64,000 nt of DNA, from positions 1-64,000 of the forward strand of contig NZ_CAKLPX010000007.1 of NCBI RefSeq assembly GCF_923077115.1, read 5' to 3'. A program made the translations under genes and the position numbers. Below the pieces are notes generated by a model that worked only from the letters and a program-made list of their open reading frames with translations, was not told the DNA's origin and made no database searches. This document shows positions 8,093 through 17,524 of this stretch, piece by piece (position 1 is the stretch's first letter; each line of letters opens with the position of its first letter). This DNA is from Sinobacterium norvegicum (lineage in GTDB: Bacteria > Pseudomonadota > Gammaproteobacteria > Pseudomonadales > Sinobacteriaceae).

Positions 8093-8734
8093 TTAATTTT
8101 TTGTAATGATTAGCGTGTCGCTGTTGATGGCCTCAATAGAGGCGTTCTTATCGCGAAAAAAGTGTGTGAAGGAGTAAGGGCTGAAGAAGATGATGTGGGT
8201 TAAGTCGTTCTTGTAGTGCCAGCGGGCAAAATGCGACCGATCGATGACTTGTTTCGTCATAATACCCAGTATTCCCCCTGGCCTCAGTATTGACCACAGC
8301 TGATTAAGCACCTGGTTGGGTGCGCTAAGGTGCTCAACAACCTCTGTTGCGGTGATGAAATCATAGTGCTGGTTCAGTAAGCTGCTATTGGGTTGATAAT
8401 AGACATCGTACAATTGTACCTGGTGACCGAGTTCCTGAAGCATCTGTGATAAGGTGGGGCCAGGGCCGCAGCCAAAGTCGAGTCCGACGCTGGCTGGTTT
8501 TAAGCGTTGTTGTAGTGGCTCAACAAGGCGGTTGAGAAACCCTCGATATGCCATGTCGTCAGGGCTGTTTTGGTGTTTGTCGTACTCTAGTTTTTCGTTT
8601 ACTGCGCTGAGGTAGAAGCGGGGCTCGACGAAAACCAGGTCGCAATCGTGACATTGCCTAAAACGCCTGCGTTGATCTTCGAAGTATGGCGAGTTGGCAG
8701 GGCTTTGACAAAGGGGGCAGTGGAGATTGGTCAA
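8093..8734 (-). CDS. Class I SAM-dependent methyltransferase with N-terminal zinc ribbon
   Basis: The 213-residue protein opens with CPLC and CHDC pairs (within residues 5-31), which look like a small zinc ribbon. The Rossmann methyltransferase fold follows: the glycine-rich SAM motif GLDFGCGPG near residue 83, the acidic YDVY strand end, and TATEVVEHL and LRPGGILGI, typical of the Methyltransf_12/23 group. The substrate is unknown. The gene is divergent from tatD with 44 bases between the starts. Confidence 0.8.
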   Translation of the reverse strand: MTNLHCPLCQSPANSPYFEDQRRRFRQCHDCDLVFVEPRFYLSAVNEKLEYDKHQNSPDDMAYRGFLNRLVEPLQQRLKPASVGLDFGCGPGPTLSQMLQELGHQVQLYDVYYQPNSSLLNQHYDFITATEVVEHLSAPNQVLNQLWSILRPGGILGIMTKQVIDRSHFARWHYKNDLTHIIFFSPYSFTHFFRDKNASIEAINSDTLIITKN

Positions 8735-8778
8735 GGCGGTGAATCTCCTAGGTTAACCGGTAATATTGCGAGTAAATA

Positions 8779-9561
8779 ATGATTGATAGCCATTGTCATC
8801 TAGATTTTGACATCTTTGATACTAGTCGACCATTACTGATTGAGGCGATGGTCCGAGCGGGCGTTGATCATTGTGTTGTTCCAGGTGTGGCCGCAGCAGC
8901 ATGGGAGGATCTGCTTTGCGTGGTTAATGATTTTAAGCAATGCTCCTCAGCGCTTGGCTTGCATCCATATTTTATCGCAGATCATCGAGAGCAAGACTTA
9001 CAGCGGTTGGATCAGTTGTTAGGCGAGCACGAGAATATTGTGGCCGTCGGGGAGATTGGGCTGGACGCGACATTAATGGCGGGTTTTGCCAGCGAACAGC
9101 AGTACTATTTTGAGCAGCAGTTAGTCCTGGCCAAGCGTCATAATCTTCCTGTGATTATTCATGCCCGTGGTTGTTTCGATCAAGTGGCAGCGACAATAAG
9201 AAGGAGTCATTTTAACCAGGGCGGGATTGTTCACGCATTTACCGGTAGTTTGCAGCAGGGGGTTAAGTTGGCAGAGCTGGGCTTTAAATTGGGTATTGGT
9301 GGTGCAGTCACACACCCGCGGGCAAGAAAATTGAGACAGACGGTAGCCGCATTGGCTCCGGACTGTATTGCCTTGGAAACAGATAGCCCAGATATGAGGC
9401 CCGCATTTGTCCACCATGACAGCCCCAATATGCCAACTTTGCTGCCCTTGATTGCTGCAGTGGTTGCGGAAATCAGAGGGACGTCGGCCACAGCAATTGC
9501 AGCGCAGAGTGACGCCAACATACTGTCGGCACTACCCAGGCTGCAGCGTGTTGCTGGTTAG
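8779..9561 (+). CDS. TatD family metal-dependent hydrolase
   Basis: The 260-residue TIM-barrel protein carries the N-terminal metal ligands SHCHLD (His5, His7), the central GEIGLD glutamate, histidines in VIIHARG and VHAFTG, and ETDSPDM with the C-terminal aspartate ligand. TatD-type enzymes act as 3'-5' DNA/RNA exonucleases or D-aminoacyl deacylases; the exact paralogue (TatD, YcfH or YjjV) cannot be told by eye. Its stop codon overlaps that of the convergent fbp by four bases. Confidence 0.9.
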   Translation: MIDSHCHLDFDIFDTSRPLLIEAMVRAGVDHCVVPGVAAAAWEDLLCVVNDFKQCSSALGLHPYFIADHREQDLQRLDQLLGEHENIVAVGEIGLDATLMAGFASEQQYYFEQQLVLAKRHNLPVIIHARGCFDQVAATIRRSHFNQGGIVHAFTGSLQQGVKLAELGFKLGIGGAVTHPRARKLRQTVAALAPDCIALETDSPDMRPAFVHHDSPNMPTLLPLIAAVVAEIRGTSATAIAAQSDANILSALPRLQRVAG

Positions 9562-10529
9562 CCATCAATGCCGTGATATTTCAGGCAGTTTTTTACTTCG
9601 CTTGCCGAACCCAGAATGACGGGCACACGCTGGTGGATGGCAGTAGGTTGAATGTCGAGTATACGTTCTTTGTCCGTCCAGCTTTCACCACCAGCCTGCT
9701 CAATCAATAGTGACATCGGGTTGGCCTCATACATCAGGCGAAGTTTGCCTGCTTTACCCGGTTCACGATTGTCCCATGGGTAGGTGAACAGACCACCACG
9801 GCAAAGCACGCGATGCACATCGCCAACCATGGCGGCTACCCAGCGCATATTAAAGTTCTTGCCGCGAGGACCTTCGCTACCCTGCAGAAGATCAGTGATG
9901 TACTGCTGCATTGGCTCAGCCCAAAAACGCTGGTTGGACATGTTGATGGCAAACTCTTTGGTATCAGCATCGATAGAGACCTGCTCAACGGTAAGTACAA
10001 ATTCACCAATGGCAGGGTCGAGTGTGTACATCTGAACGCCATTGCCTGTGCTGAGCACCAACATAGTAGATGGGCCATATAAAATGTAGCCCGCCGCCAC
10101 CTGGTCACGACCCTTTTGTAAGAATGACTGCTCTGATAACTCACCGCCGTTAAACGGATAGATAGAGAAAATGGTGCCGACCATGGCGTTGATGTCAATA
10201 TTCGAGGAGCCATCGAGGGGGTCAAAATTGACGAGATACTGTCCGCTGTCAGGCCCGGCAACATAGCTGTCCTCTTCTTCAGAGGCGATGGCACGAACTG
10301 ATCCGCAGCCTAATAGAATCTCTTTCAGTAGATCATTAGAGATGACATCCAGCTTTTTCTGAGTCTCACCCTGCACATTTTCATTACCGGCACTGCCTAA
10401 AACACCACCTATAGAGCCCTGTTGCAGCCTGAAGTTAATGTCTTTACCTGCGATTGCCAGGGCGTTCAGGGTGTTGGCGAGTTCAGCTGAAATACCAGCG
10501 TCTCTTAATGAAGCCGAGAAAGTTTGCAT
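9558..10529 (-). CDS. fbp: Class 1 fructose-1,6-bisphosphatase
   Basis: This enzyme removes the 1-phosphate of fructose 1,6-bisphosphate, the committed step of gluconeogenesis. The 323-residue length is usual. The signature metal site [12 protein letters not shown] is present near residue 106, as are the upstream acidic metal ligands SEEEDS and the substrate-binding segment [12 protein letters not shown]. The gene stands alone, convergent with tatD. Confidence 0.96.
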   Translation of the reverse strand: MQTFSASLRDAGISAELANTLNALAIAGKDINFRLQQGSIGGVLGSAGNENVQGETQKKLDVISNDLLKEILLGCGSVRAIASEEEDSYVAGPDSGQYLVNFDPLDGSSNIDINAMVGTIFSIYPFNGGELSEQSFLQKGRDQVAAGYILYGPSTMLVLSTGNGVQMYTLDPAIGEFVLTVEQVSIDADTKEFAINMSNQRFWAEPMQQYITDLLQGSEGPRGKNFNMRWVAAMVGDVHRVLCRGGLFTYPWDNREPGKAGKLRLMYEANPMSLLIEQAGGESWTDKERILDIQPTAIHQRVPVILGSASEVKNCLKYHGIDG

Positions 10530-10890
10530 GTTGCATATCCGAAATAGGAGTCAAATTCGTTCAATTATCGCATTTTGCCGGCGGCGTGGCTAGCGACAAA
10601 AGGCTGGAAGCTTAAGGTTATATATAGGGCAAAAGTGGCCACATATGCATTGTCTGTCAGTTGTATAAAAATCCGACTCAGAGGCGCGTGTCGGTAAAGT
10701 GTCAACACAAGGTAACTGAGCGCAACCCTCTATTTTAATTGGAAAAAATATGTTTAAAGGATGCTGGCCAAAAGGTTATTTATCGTTGTTCTGTAAAGAT
10801 TTTCAACAGAGTTTGTAAAGCCAATAATGAGTGTGAGAGGCTCTAACGTAATTGCTAAATATGGCAAAAGCTTTTAAGGAAAATAATAAA
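10530..10890 (+). promoter_or_regulatory. Regulatory gap before the exopolysaccharide locus
   Basis: This 360-base gap separates the divergent fbp from the exopolysaccharide locus and must hold the promoters of both. I see no gene in it. The motif TGTAAAG occurs twice 22 bp apart (10792-10798 and 10814-10820), two helical turns and so a possible activator site, and a TTCTGT/ACAGA inverted repeat overlaps it. TATAAA occurs near 10665 without a good -35. I searched for a sigma-54 site (GG and GC spaced -24/-12) and found none with correct spacing. Confidence 0.35.
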
Positions 10891-11463
10891 ATGACAAAGC
10901 TACTCGCGGTATTCATTGGCAGTCTTGCAATTGTTCTCAGTGCTTACGCGCAAGATGAGAGTTCTGGCATCTATGGTGACTACGAGGTAAATCCTGGCGA
11001 TATTCTATCAGTATTTATTTGGGGTGAAGAGGGGCTCTCGAAAGAGGTGGTGGTTAGACCCGATGGTTTTGTCAGTTACCCGCTTGCAGGGGAGATCGAA
11101 GTGGGAGGACAGACAATAACGCAAGTAACAGCTTCATTGGAGCGCGCATTAGCTACTTATATGAAGAGCGGTGCCCAAGTGACAGTATCGATGACGCAAA
11201 TGTCGGGTAATAATATTTACGTGATCGGAAAGGTAAACAAGCCTGGTGTGTTTAATATGTTTGCAGAGACCGATGTGTCCCAGGCTTTGGCGTTGGCGGG
11301 TGGTTTGAATACTTTTGCCGATGAGAACGATATTAAAGTTCTTAGGCGTGATAAAACCGGTGTGCAAACTTCAATTGATTTTAATTATAAGGCTATACGC
11401 AAAGGAAAAGACCTCAGTAGTAATGTCATTCTAAGGTCGGGTGATGTTGTTGTTGTTCCATAA
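10891..11463 (+). CDS. Polysaccharide export protein (Wza/EpsE type)
   Basis: From the ATG at 10891 the protein has 190 residues, with a signal peptide ending in LSAYA. It then carries the Poly_export domain (DYEVNPGDILSVFIWGEE through PDGFVSYPLAGEI) and one SLBB-like beta-grasp segment (NNIYVIGKVNKPGVF). No lipobox cysteine is present. Such proteins form the periplasmic/outer-membrane part of the capsule or exopolysaccharide channel, and short forms like this are usual in exosortase-type loci. AAGGA precedes this ATG. In-frame starts at 10852 and 10861 would put a long polar stretch before the signal peptide. It is the first gene of the large locus. Confidence 0.9.
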   Translation: MTKLLAVFIGSLAIVLSAYAQDESSGIYGDYEVNPGDILSVFIWGEEGLSKEVVVRPDGFVSYPLAGEIEVGGQTITQVTASLERALATYMKSGAQVTVSMTQMSGNNIYVIGKVNKPGVFNMFAETDVSQALALAGGLNTFADENDIKVLRRDKTGVQTSIDFNYKAIRKGKDLSSNVILRSGDVVVVP

Positions 11464-11490
11464 ATAATAAATATAAAAGTGAATGATAAA

Positions 11491-12816
11491 ATGTACGCGA
11501 GCTACAAGCGGCGTGCTGTGGGAAAGTTTTGCTTAATAACTTTATGTTTATCGCTGGCTTCTGCTAGCCATTATGTGGCTGCGATAGAGCAGCGATTAGA
11601 GTCTGAAATCGAGCTGGCTACAGATAATGATTCAAATGCCAGAATGGTTTCTGATGAAGATAAGGTGATTAAGCTGCAAGGCTACAGCCTCTCGCCACGG
11701 ATAAATTATAGCGCTAATACAGAGCGAGCTAAATTCGGTGTTATGGCCGATGTTGAGTTTGAGCGCTTTGATAATGACGATTTCAATGCCAATAATGTTG
11801 ATATTTCCTTAGACCTGCTTTATAGGCTTAGCGATAAAAGCAGTGTTTCAACTTCCATGAGCTTTGATCGGTCCCCAACAAGAATTGAAGAGGTCTCGGA
11901 TAGCGGTTCAATTAGATCCGGTGATGTAGAGACTTATAATTGGGTTGGTAGCATGCAGCATTTGCTGACACAGAAGCAAATGTTATCAGTATCGGTTAGT
12001 AGCGCCAGCGTAAAATATAGTAATGAGTACTATACCAGCCGATACACCGCAGAGCTTTCGGCGATGTGGCGATATCAGTGGAGCGAGAAATTCTCATTCG
12101 CATTAATTCCGTCATACAGTTACGTGGATTTTGATACCCAAGCATACAACCCAAGCCAGTTAATAGGTTGGGCAAACTATATTTATGCATCAACTGGCTT
12201 CGGTAATGTTATCGACAGCTCACAAACAGCTTCTTTGCCATTGCAAATATCCTATCAATATTCAGAGAAGCTAGCGTTCTCTGCCTATGCAGGATTGAGC
12301 CGTCAGCAACTTTCCTATTTAGATAAAAAATGTATCGAATCAATCTTCTATCAACCTTATTCATGCAACGTAACGGCACCAGAAAAAAAGGTGTCAGTTG
12401 ATGAGTATGAAAATGAATCGAGTGTTTTCAACTTTAGTAGCACATACCAACTAAGTGAGCGTTCAGAGTTCATAGTTAATGCCACTCGACAATATCAGCC
12501 TAGTTCAGAGGGTGAATTAAGACAGGTAGATTCAATCGATATCAAATACAAGGGAAAGCTGGCGCAGAGACACGATCTAACTATGGCTGCTAACTGGGGG
12601 GAAAGTAACGATCCATCGAAAGAGCTTGTTAAGGATGATTATCAATATTGGATAGGGTCGATAAGCTACTACTACCGCTTTAGCAAGGATTGGAAAACAT
12701 CTGTTACTTACACTTATAGAGGTAACGAAAAATATAATTTAGGTCGATCAAGCAGGGCGTCTGGTCAGCTTTGGGGGTTGGGATTGGTATATACCCCCAG
12801 CGAATTTCTACTATAA
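11491..12816 (+). CDS. Exosortase-locus outer-membrane beta-barrel protein (TIGR03016-like)
   Basis: The protein of about 441 residues has a basic N-terminus and a signal peptide ending in SHYVAA. The rest is many amphipathic strands rich in Tyr, Ser and Asn, alternating with charged turns. In position and style it matches the outer-membrane barrel always found near the export protein and chain-length regulator in PEP-CTERM-type exopolysaccharide loci (TIGR03016). It probably serves as the outer-membrane exit or a partner of it. A GTG at 11479 is also possible; neither start has a strong ribosome site, which suggests coupling to the gene before it. Confidence 0.75.
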   Translation: MYASYKRRAVGKFCLITLCLSLASASHYVAAIEQRLESEIELATDNDSNARMVSDEDKVIKLQGYSLSPRINYSANTERAKFGVMADVEFERFDNDDFNANNVDISLDLLYRLSDKSSVSTSMSFDRSPTRIEEVSDSGSIRSGDVETYNWVGSMQHLLTQKQMLSVSVSSASVKYSNEYYTSRYTAELSAMWRYQWSEKFSFALIPSYSYVDFDTQAYNPSQLIGWANYIYASTGFGNVIDSSQTASLPLQISYQYSEKLAFSAYAGLSRQQLSYLDKKCIESIFYQPYSCNVTAPEKKVSVDEYENESSVFNFSSTYQLSERSEFIVNATRQYQPSSEGELRQVDSIDIKYKGKLAQRHDLTMAANWGESNDPSKELVKDDYQYWIGSISYYYRFSKDWKTSVTYTYRGNEKYNLGRSSRASGQLWGLGLVYTPSEFLL

Positions 12817-12833
12817 AGAAGCGGAAATAATAA

Positions 12834-14594
12834 ATGAGTAGTTATATAGAATTTGAAGAAGAAAAAACATTATCAGACTATGTAAAAGCAATAAGACGCC
12901 ACAAGAAAAAATCAATGATGGCGTCAGCAATAATATTTACCATATGTGTTTTGTCCGCATTGTTCTGGCCGCCGACATATCGCTCGACAGCAACGATATT
13001 GATAGAAGACCAGGATATACCCTCAGATATGGTTCGGTCGACAGTAACAACATATGCGAATAAACAAATCCAAGAGATAAAACAGCGTGCAATGACGCTT
13101 AACAATATAATGGATTTAGTGAAAAAGTATGAGCTATATAGTAAAAAGGAATTGGATAGAATACCTCGTTCTGAGATTGCTGAGGATTTCAGAGAGGATT
13201 CGAAGTTAGAGGTGATATCAGCAAAAGTTGTTGATCCTCGTTCAGGGAGGCCAACAGAGGCGACAATAGCATTTACGTTATCTTTTGAGCATAAAAATCC
13301 AGTAAAAGCACAGAAGGTTGCCAACGATCTCGTCAGCATATACCTGCGTGAAAATATCAAACAGCGTGAGGCTCAGGCAAGAAATGCGAGTGAGTTTTTA
13401 GGAGAGAATGCCGATTCGCTTGATAAGGAAATGAGTGAATACGAAGAAAGGATTGCAGATTTTAAGCAAGAGCATAAATGGTCGATGCCAGAACTGTTTA
13501 ATTACAATATGCAGTCTTTGGAGAGAACAGAGCGTGAGGTGTTAGACCTTGATGAGCAAAAAACTCAGTATCAGCGTCAATTACTAAAGCTAAAAGGGCA
13601 GTTGAAGAATACGTCAGCTTATGCGCCAGCAATATTGGCAGATGGGAATGCGGCATTAAGTGATACAGACCGCTTGAAAGCCTTGCGTTCTCAATATGGC
13701 CAAATGGTATCTAGATATACTGAGAATCATCCAGATGTTATTAGAATAAAAAATGAAATAAAAAGATTAGAAGATGAGACAGGTAGCAAACTTACCAAAC
13801 CTGAGTTAGCAAAGAGAATTAAACAGATAAGTTCGCAGTTAATTTCTTTGGAAAAAAAGTATACCAGTCAGCATCCAGAGGTAATAAGTAAAAGAGAGCA
13901 GCTTGAAGAGATAAGAAATACGGCAGCCAATTATAAAAGTACAGAAGACTATGTTTTAGATGCAGATAATCCTTTGTATGTTCAGCTGCAATCGGAAATA
14001 TCGGCAGTCGAATTATCAGAGGCGAACACTACTGTAAAAATTAGACTATTGAATGAAAGAGCCGAAAAACTAAGACGGTATATTGCAAAGTCACCAGAGA
14101 TTGAAACAAGATACCAGGAGTTAATCAGAAACTACCAGCTAACTTCAATGAAGTATGGCGAAATAAGTACGAAGCAGCGTGAGGCAGATATCGCTGTAGA
14201 GCTGGAGTCAAACCTGCGTGCAGAAAGATTTACTTTAATTGAACCTCCTGCAAGGCCTCAGATGCCTGTCAGCCCAAATAGAATAGCAATCCTAATCGTT
14301 GGTTTAGTACTGTCAATCGGAGCGGGTGTGGCTGTCGCATTGGTATTAGACATGCTGGATAAAAGTATACGCGGCAATGAGCGCGTACTGAAGATCGCAG
14401 GAGCAATGCCGCTGGTGACGGTTGGATATATACAAACGCCTGATGAGATTAAAGCCAGCGAACCTAATAGAAGAAGGATTGTTGTGATTATTTCGTCTGT
14501 AATGATGATCATTGTTGGGCTAACGATGATTAATTTTCTTTACAAGCCAGTAGATGTTTTGTGGTTTGTAGCTTTGCGAAAGCTGGGTATTTAA
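12834..14594 (+). CDS. Polysaccharide chain-length determinant (Wzz/GNVR family, exosortase type)
   Basis: The 586-residue inner-membrane protein has the Wzz layout: a short cytosolic N-terminus, a first membrane helix (about 28-47), a long periplasmic part with several coiled-coil segments (about 180-440), and a second helix (about 485-505) after the proline-rich RPQMPVSPN. A third hydrophobic segment lies near residue 555. It sets polymer length and couples synthesis to export, with the ATPase next to it as its cytosolic partner. This matches the TIGR03007 type of exosortase loci. Confidence 0.87.
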   Translation: MSSYIEFEEEKTLSDYVKAIRRHKKKSMMASAIIFTICVLSALFWPPTYRSTATILIEDQDIPSDMVRSTVTTYANKQIQEIKQRAMTLNNIMDLVKKYELYSKKELDRIPRSEIAEDFREDSKLEVISAKVVDPRSGRPTEATIAFTLSFEHKNPVKAQKVANDLVSIYLRENIKQREAQARNASEFLGENADSLDKEMSEYEERIADFKQEHKWSMPELFNYNMQSLERTEREVLDLDEQKTQYQRQLLKLKGQLKNTSAYAPAILADGNAALSDTDRLKALRSQYGQMVSRYTENHPDVIRIKNEIKRLEDETGSKLTKPELAKRIKQISSQLISLEKKYTSQHPEVISKREQLEEIRNTAANYKSTEDYVLDADNPLYVQLQSEISAVELSEANTTVKIRLLNERAEKLRRYIAKSPEIETRYQELIRNYQLTSMKYGEISTKQREADIAVELESNLRAERFTLIEPPARPQMPVSPNRIAILIVGLVLSIGAGVAVALVLDMLDKSIRGNERVLKIAGAMPLVTVGYIQTPDEIKASEPNRRRIVVIISSVMMIIVGLTMINFLYKPVDVLWFVALRKLGI

Positions 14595-14607
14595 TAAGGG
14601 GAATAAA

Positions 14608-15393
14608 ATGGAATACGTGCAAGAAGCGATAGCAAAGGCAAGAAAAAAGAGGCATGAGATTGATGGGTCGGCTGAGGCAAAGAACAAGGCTGATGCTATA
14701 TCTGACCTGACAGAAATAAAGTATACAAAAACACCAGTGCATAATCTTAGCCTTCTTCATCTGGAGAAAAATAGAGTCGTTACTGCATTCAGCAATGATG
14801 TTAGAGCTGAACCTTATAGGCAGCTAAGAACAATTCTACTTAAGGAATTTCGGGAAAGAAAAGTAAATAATTTAGCGATAGTTTCAGCTGATAATAGTGC
14901 GGGAAAGACCCTGACGGCAATCAATTTGGCAATAGCGCTATCAAAAGAAGTGAATCAAACAGTATTACTGGTAGATCTAGATTTGCAGTCGCCAAGTGTG
15001 GCTTCAACACTAGGTCTGGAAATTGAATATGGTATCTCAGACTTGCTGAATAATGAGGTGTCAGTGGATAAGGTGCTGATCAACCCAGGCCTGGAGAGAT
15101 TAGTCATTCTTCCGGCTAAGAAAGTTGAGGGTAATACTTCGGAAATATTGTCTTCCCCCAGGATGCGTTCGTTAATGCAAGAAATAGAGCAGCGCTATCC
15201 AGAGCGCATTGTTATCTATGATTTGCCCCCATTATTAAATGATGATGATGCATTGGTTATTGCTGAAAGAGTTGGTAGTACATTGCTAGTCATAGAGGAA
15301 GGAAGAACAACACCTGAAAATTTAGAACGTTCGTTATTGCTTCTGGATAAAACAAGCTTGATAGGAACGATTCTAAATAAGGCCCACATATAA
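14608..15393 (+). CDS. CpsD/CapB-like BY-kinase-type ATPase
   Basis: The 261-residue cytosolic protein has the fold of the bacterial tyrosine kinases that pair with Wzz proteins. Walker A is SADNSAGKT (Lys100), Walker A' is VLLVDLDLQSPS and Walker B is IVIYDLPP. The N-terminal segment with EPYRQLRT is the usual activating helix. The first Walker A residue is Ser rather than Gly/Ala, and the C-terminus (NKAHI) has no tyrosine cluster, so self-phosphorylation in the usual tail is unlikely. AAGGGG precedes the ATG. It should regulate polymerisation together with the preceding gene. Confidence 0.87.
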   Translation: MEYVQEAIAKARKKRHEIDGSAEAKNKADAISDLTEIKYTKTPVHNLSLLHLEKNRVVTAFSNDVRAEPYRQLRTILLKEFRERKVNNLAIVSADNSAGKTLTAINLAIALSKEVNQTVLLVDLDLQSPSVASTLGLEIEYGISDLLNNEVSVDKVLINPGLERLVILPAKKVEGNTSEILSSPRMRSLMQEIEQRYPERIVIYDLPPLLNDDDALVIAERVGSTLLVIEEGRTTPENLERSLLLLDKTSLIGTILNKAHI

Positions 15394-15401
15394 GGCATGA
15401 T

Positions 15402-16304
15402 ATGTATAGAGATTTCTTTGGATTAACTAAAAAACCGTTCTCGCTTACGCCGAACCCAGAGTTTTTATATTTTTCGCCCAAGCATCGTGTGGCTTACTCG
15501 ATGTTAGAGTATGGGCTGATGGAGCAAAGCGGAATTACTGTGATTACCGGTGATATAGGTGCCGGAAAAACGACGTTACTTCGTTATTTAACTGATAATA
15601 ATCAGGATAAAAATCTATGCATGGGCATAGTTAATAATATGTTCGAAGGCTATGGTCATTTAATGCAGTGGGTTTTGATGGCCTTTAATATTGATTTCGG
15701 TGAAGAAAATAAAGTAGCGTTGTTGCAAAAATTTCAAAGATTTGTCATTGATAATTATTCAAATGGTAAAACAACTGTAGTAGTTGTTGATGAGGCGCAA
15801 AACTTATCAGATAGTTCGTTAGAAGAGTTGCGACTACTTAATAATATTAACTCGAACTCTGATGATTTGCTGAAAATAATATTGATAGGGCAGCCAGAGT
15901 TGTTAGATAGGTTGCGCAAGCCGGGCCTGATTCAGTTGGCGCAAAGAGTGTCGGTGGAGTATCACCTTGAGGCGCTGGATGTAAGTGAAACTGTAGATTA
16001 TATAAGGCACAGGATGAATGTTGTCGGTGGGGACCCATCTGTTTTTGAAGATTCAGCGCTGTACGCTATCCACTATCTTTCACGTGGTGTCCCGCGATTG
16101 ATCAATACACTGGCTGATTACGCCTTAGTATATGCGTATTCGGCAGAGTCGCAGGAAATCGATGTGGATACAGTCATTGCCATTGCAAAAGGAAGAAAAA
16201 TAGGAGGATTGAATCATGCCTCTTTGGAAGATGGTGGCTTGAATAAAGTGCATGATTTTGTAGAGTTAACAACTGGTGTGAGTATTAGTGAACAAGTAAG
16301 TTAG
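15402..16304 (+). CDS. ExeA-like AAA ATPase of exosortase loci (TIGR03015-like)
   Basis: The 300-residue protein begins MYRDFFGLTKKPFSLTPNPE, the hallmark start of the family. Walker A is GDIGAGKTTL near residue 50 and Walker B is VVVDEAQNLS. The AAA fold is complete, with an arginine-rich sensor region near GVPRLINTLADY. The family accompanies exopolysaccharide/PEP-CTERM loci and resembles secretion ATPase ExeA. No peptidoglycan-binding tail or membrane helix is present. Its exact job in polysaccharide export is not known. Confidence 0.87.
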   Translation: MYRDFFGLTKKPFSLTPNPEFLYFSPKHRVAYSMLEYGLMEQSGITVITGDIGAGKTTLLRYLTDNNQDKNLCMGIVNNMFEGYGHLMQWVLMAFNIDFGEENKVALLQKFQRFVIDNYSNGKTTVVVVDEAQNLSDSSLEELRLLNNINSNSDDLLKIILIGQPELLDRLRKPGLIQLAQRVSVEYHLEALDVSETVDYIRHRMNVVGGDPSVFEDSALYAIHYLSRGVPRLINTLADYALVYAYSAESQEIDVDTVIAIAKGRKIGGLNHASLEDGGLNKVHDFVELTTGVSISEQVS

Positions 16305-16321
16305 AAAGGGAAATTGAGACT

Positions 16322-17506
16322 ATGAAAAATAAATATAAAAAAATATTAGTCATATTTGGCACTAGACCAGAAGCAATTAAAATGGCGCCATTGGTATTGG
16401 CCCTTCAAGAAAATAGTGCATTTGAGTGTCAGGTTTGTGTGACTGGACAGCATCGGGAAATGCTGGATCAAGTCACTACGCTTTTTGAGATAAAAGCAGA
16501 TTATGATCTTAATATAATGAAGCCAGGCCAGGATTTGTTTTCGGTAACAGCGGATGTTATAGCAGGTTTGAAGCCAGTATTTGAACAGTCAAAACCAGAT
16601 CTGGTCATGGTTCATGGTGATACGACTACCTGTATGGCGGCTTCAATATCAGCATTCTATGCAGGGATTAAAGTGGCTCACGTTGAGGCTGGACTAAGAA
16701 CTGGCGATCTAACAGCCCCGTTTCCTGAAGAGGCTAATCGAAAGCTGGTTGCTAATATAACAGATTTTCATTTCTCTCCAACGCTGTCGTCGAGAAGTAA
16801 TCTTTTGTCCGAAGGTTATTCTTCGAAAGCAATACATGTTACGGGTAACACAGTTATAGACTCCTTGTTTTGGGTGAGGAACAAAGTGAATAACTATGAC
16901 GAAGATTACTGGTGTAAATACTTTGAAAAAGATGTACTTTCTCGAATCATAGGTGATTCAAGAAAAGTTCTAATAACCGGTCATCGTAGAGAGAATTTTG
17001 GTGATGGTTTCATCAATATTTGTGAGGCAATTAAGAGTCTTTCAATTAAATTCCCAGATGTTGATTTTATTTACCCCGTACACTTGAACCCGAATGTACA
17101 ATCTCCTGTAAATGAATTGCTGAGCGAAAGGGAAAATGTACACTTAGTTTCGCCATTGAGTTATCCATGTTTTGTATGGCTAATGGATAGATCGAGTATA
17201 GTTTTGACTGACTCGGGTGGTATTCAAGAGGAGGCGCCATCATTGGGTAAGCCTGTACTTGTGATGAGAGATGTTACTGAGCGACCAGAGGCGGTAGAGC
17301 AGGGAACGGTGAAGCTTGTTGGAACAAATAAATATAAAATAATCAGCGAAATATCAACTCTATTAACAGATGCAGATTACTACAAAAAAATGAGTGAAGC
17401 ATCAAACCCATATGGTGATGGTAAGGCGTGCAAAAGAATACTGGAAATCTTGCAAAATGAATTGGTTGATGATTATCAAAGCGCCGATGAAGAGATGGTC
17501 GTTTAA
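16322..17506 (+). CDS. wecB: UDP-N-acetylglucosamine 2-epimerase (non-hydrolysing)
   Basis: This enzyme interconverts UDP-GlcNAc and UDP-ManNAc. The 394-residue protein has the GT-B-like fold motifs: FGTRPEAIKMAPL at the start, VHGDTTTCMA, HVEAGLRTGD, GHRRENFGDGF and the C-terminal TDSGGIQEEAPSLGKPVL with its acidic catalytic residues. It directly precedes the dehydrogenase that oxidises its product, so together they supply UDP-ManNAcA for the polymer. Confidence 0.94.
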   Translation: MKNKYKKILVIFGTRPEAIKMAPLVLALQENSAFECQVCVTGQHREMLDQVTTLFEIKADYDLNIMKPGQDLFSVTADVIAGLKPVFEQSKPDLVMVHGDTTTCMAASISAFYAGIKVAHVEAGLRTGDLTAPFPEEANRKLVANITDFHFSPTLSSRSNLLSEGYSSKAIHVTGNTVIDSLFWVRNKVNNYDEDYWCKYFEKDVLSRIIGDSRKVLITGHRRENFGDGFINICEAIKSLSIKFPDVDFIYPVHLNPNVQSPVNELLSERENVHLVSPLSYPCFVWLMDRSSIVLTDSGGIQEEAPSLGKPVLVMRDVTERPEAVEQGTVKLVGTNKYKIISEISTLLTDADYYKKMSEASNPYGDGKACKRILEILQNELVDDYQSADEEMVV

Positions 17507-17524
17507 TTCAACTGGGAGTATATA

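Noticed and set aside
10600-10650. Possible sigma-54 promoter (TGGCC...TGCA) before the exopolysaccharide locus
   Set aside because: The GG and GC dinucleotides are 10 apart rather than the required 12.
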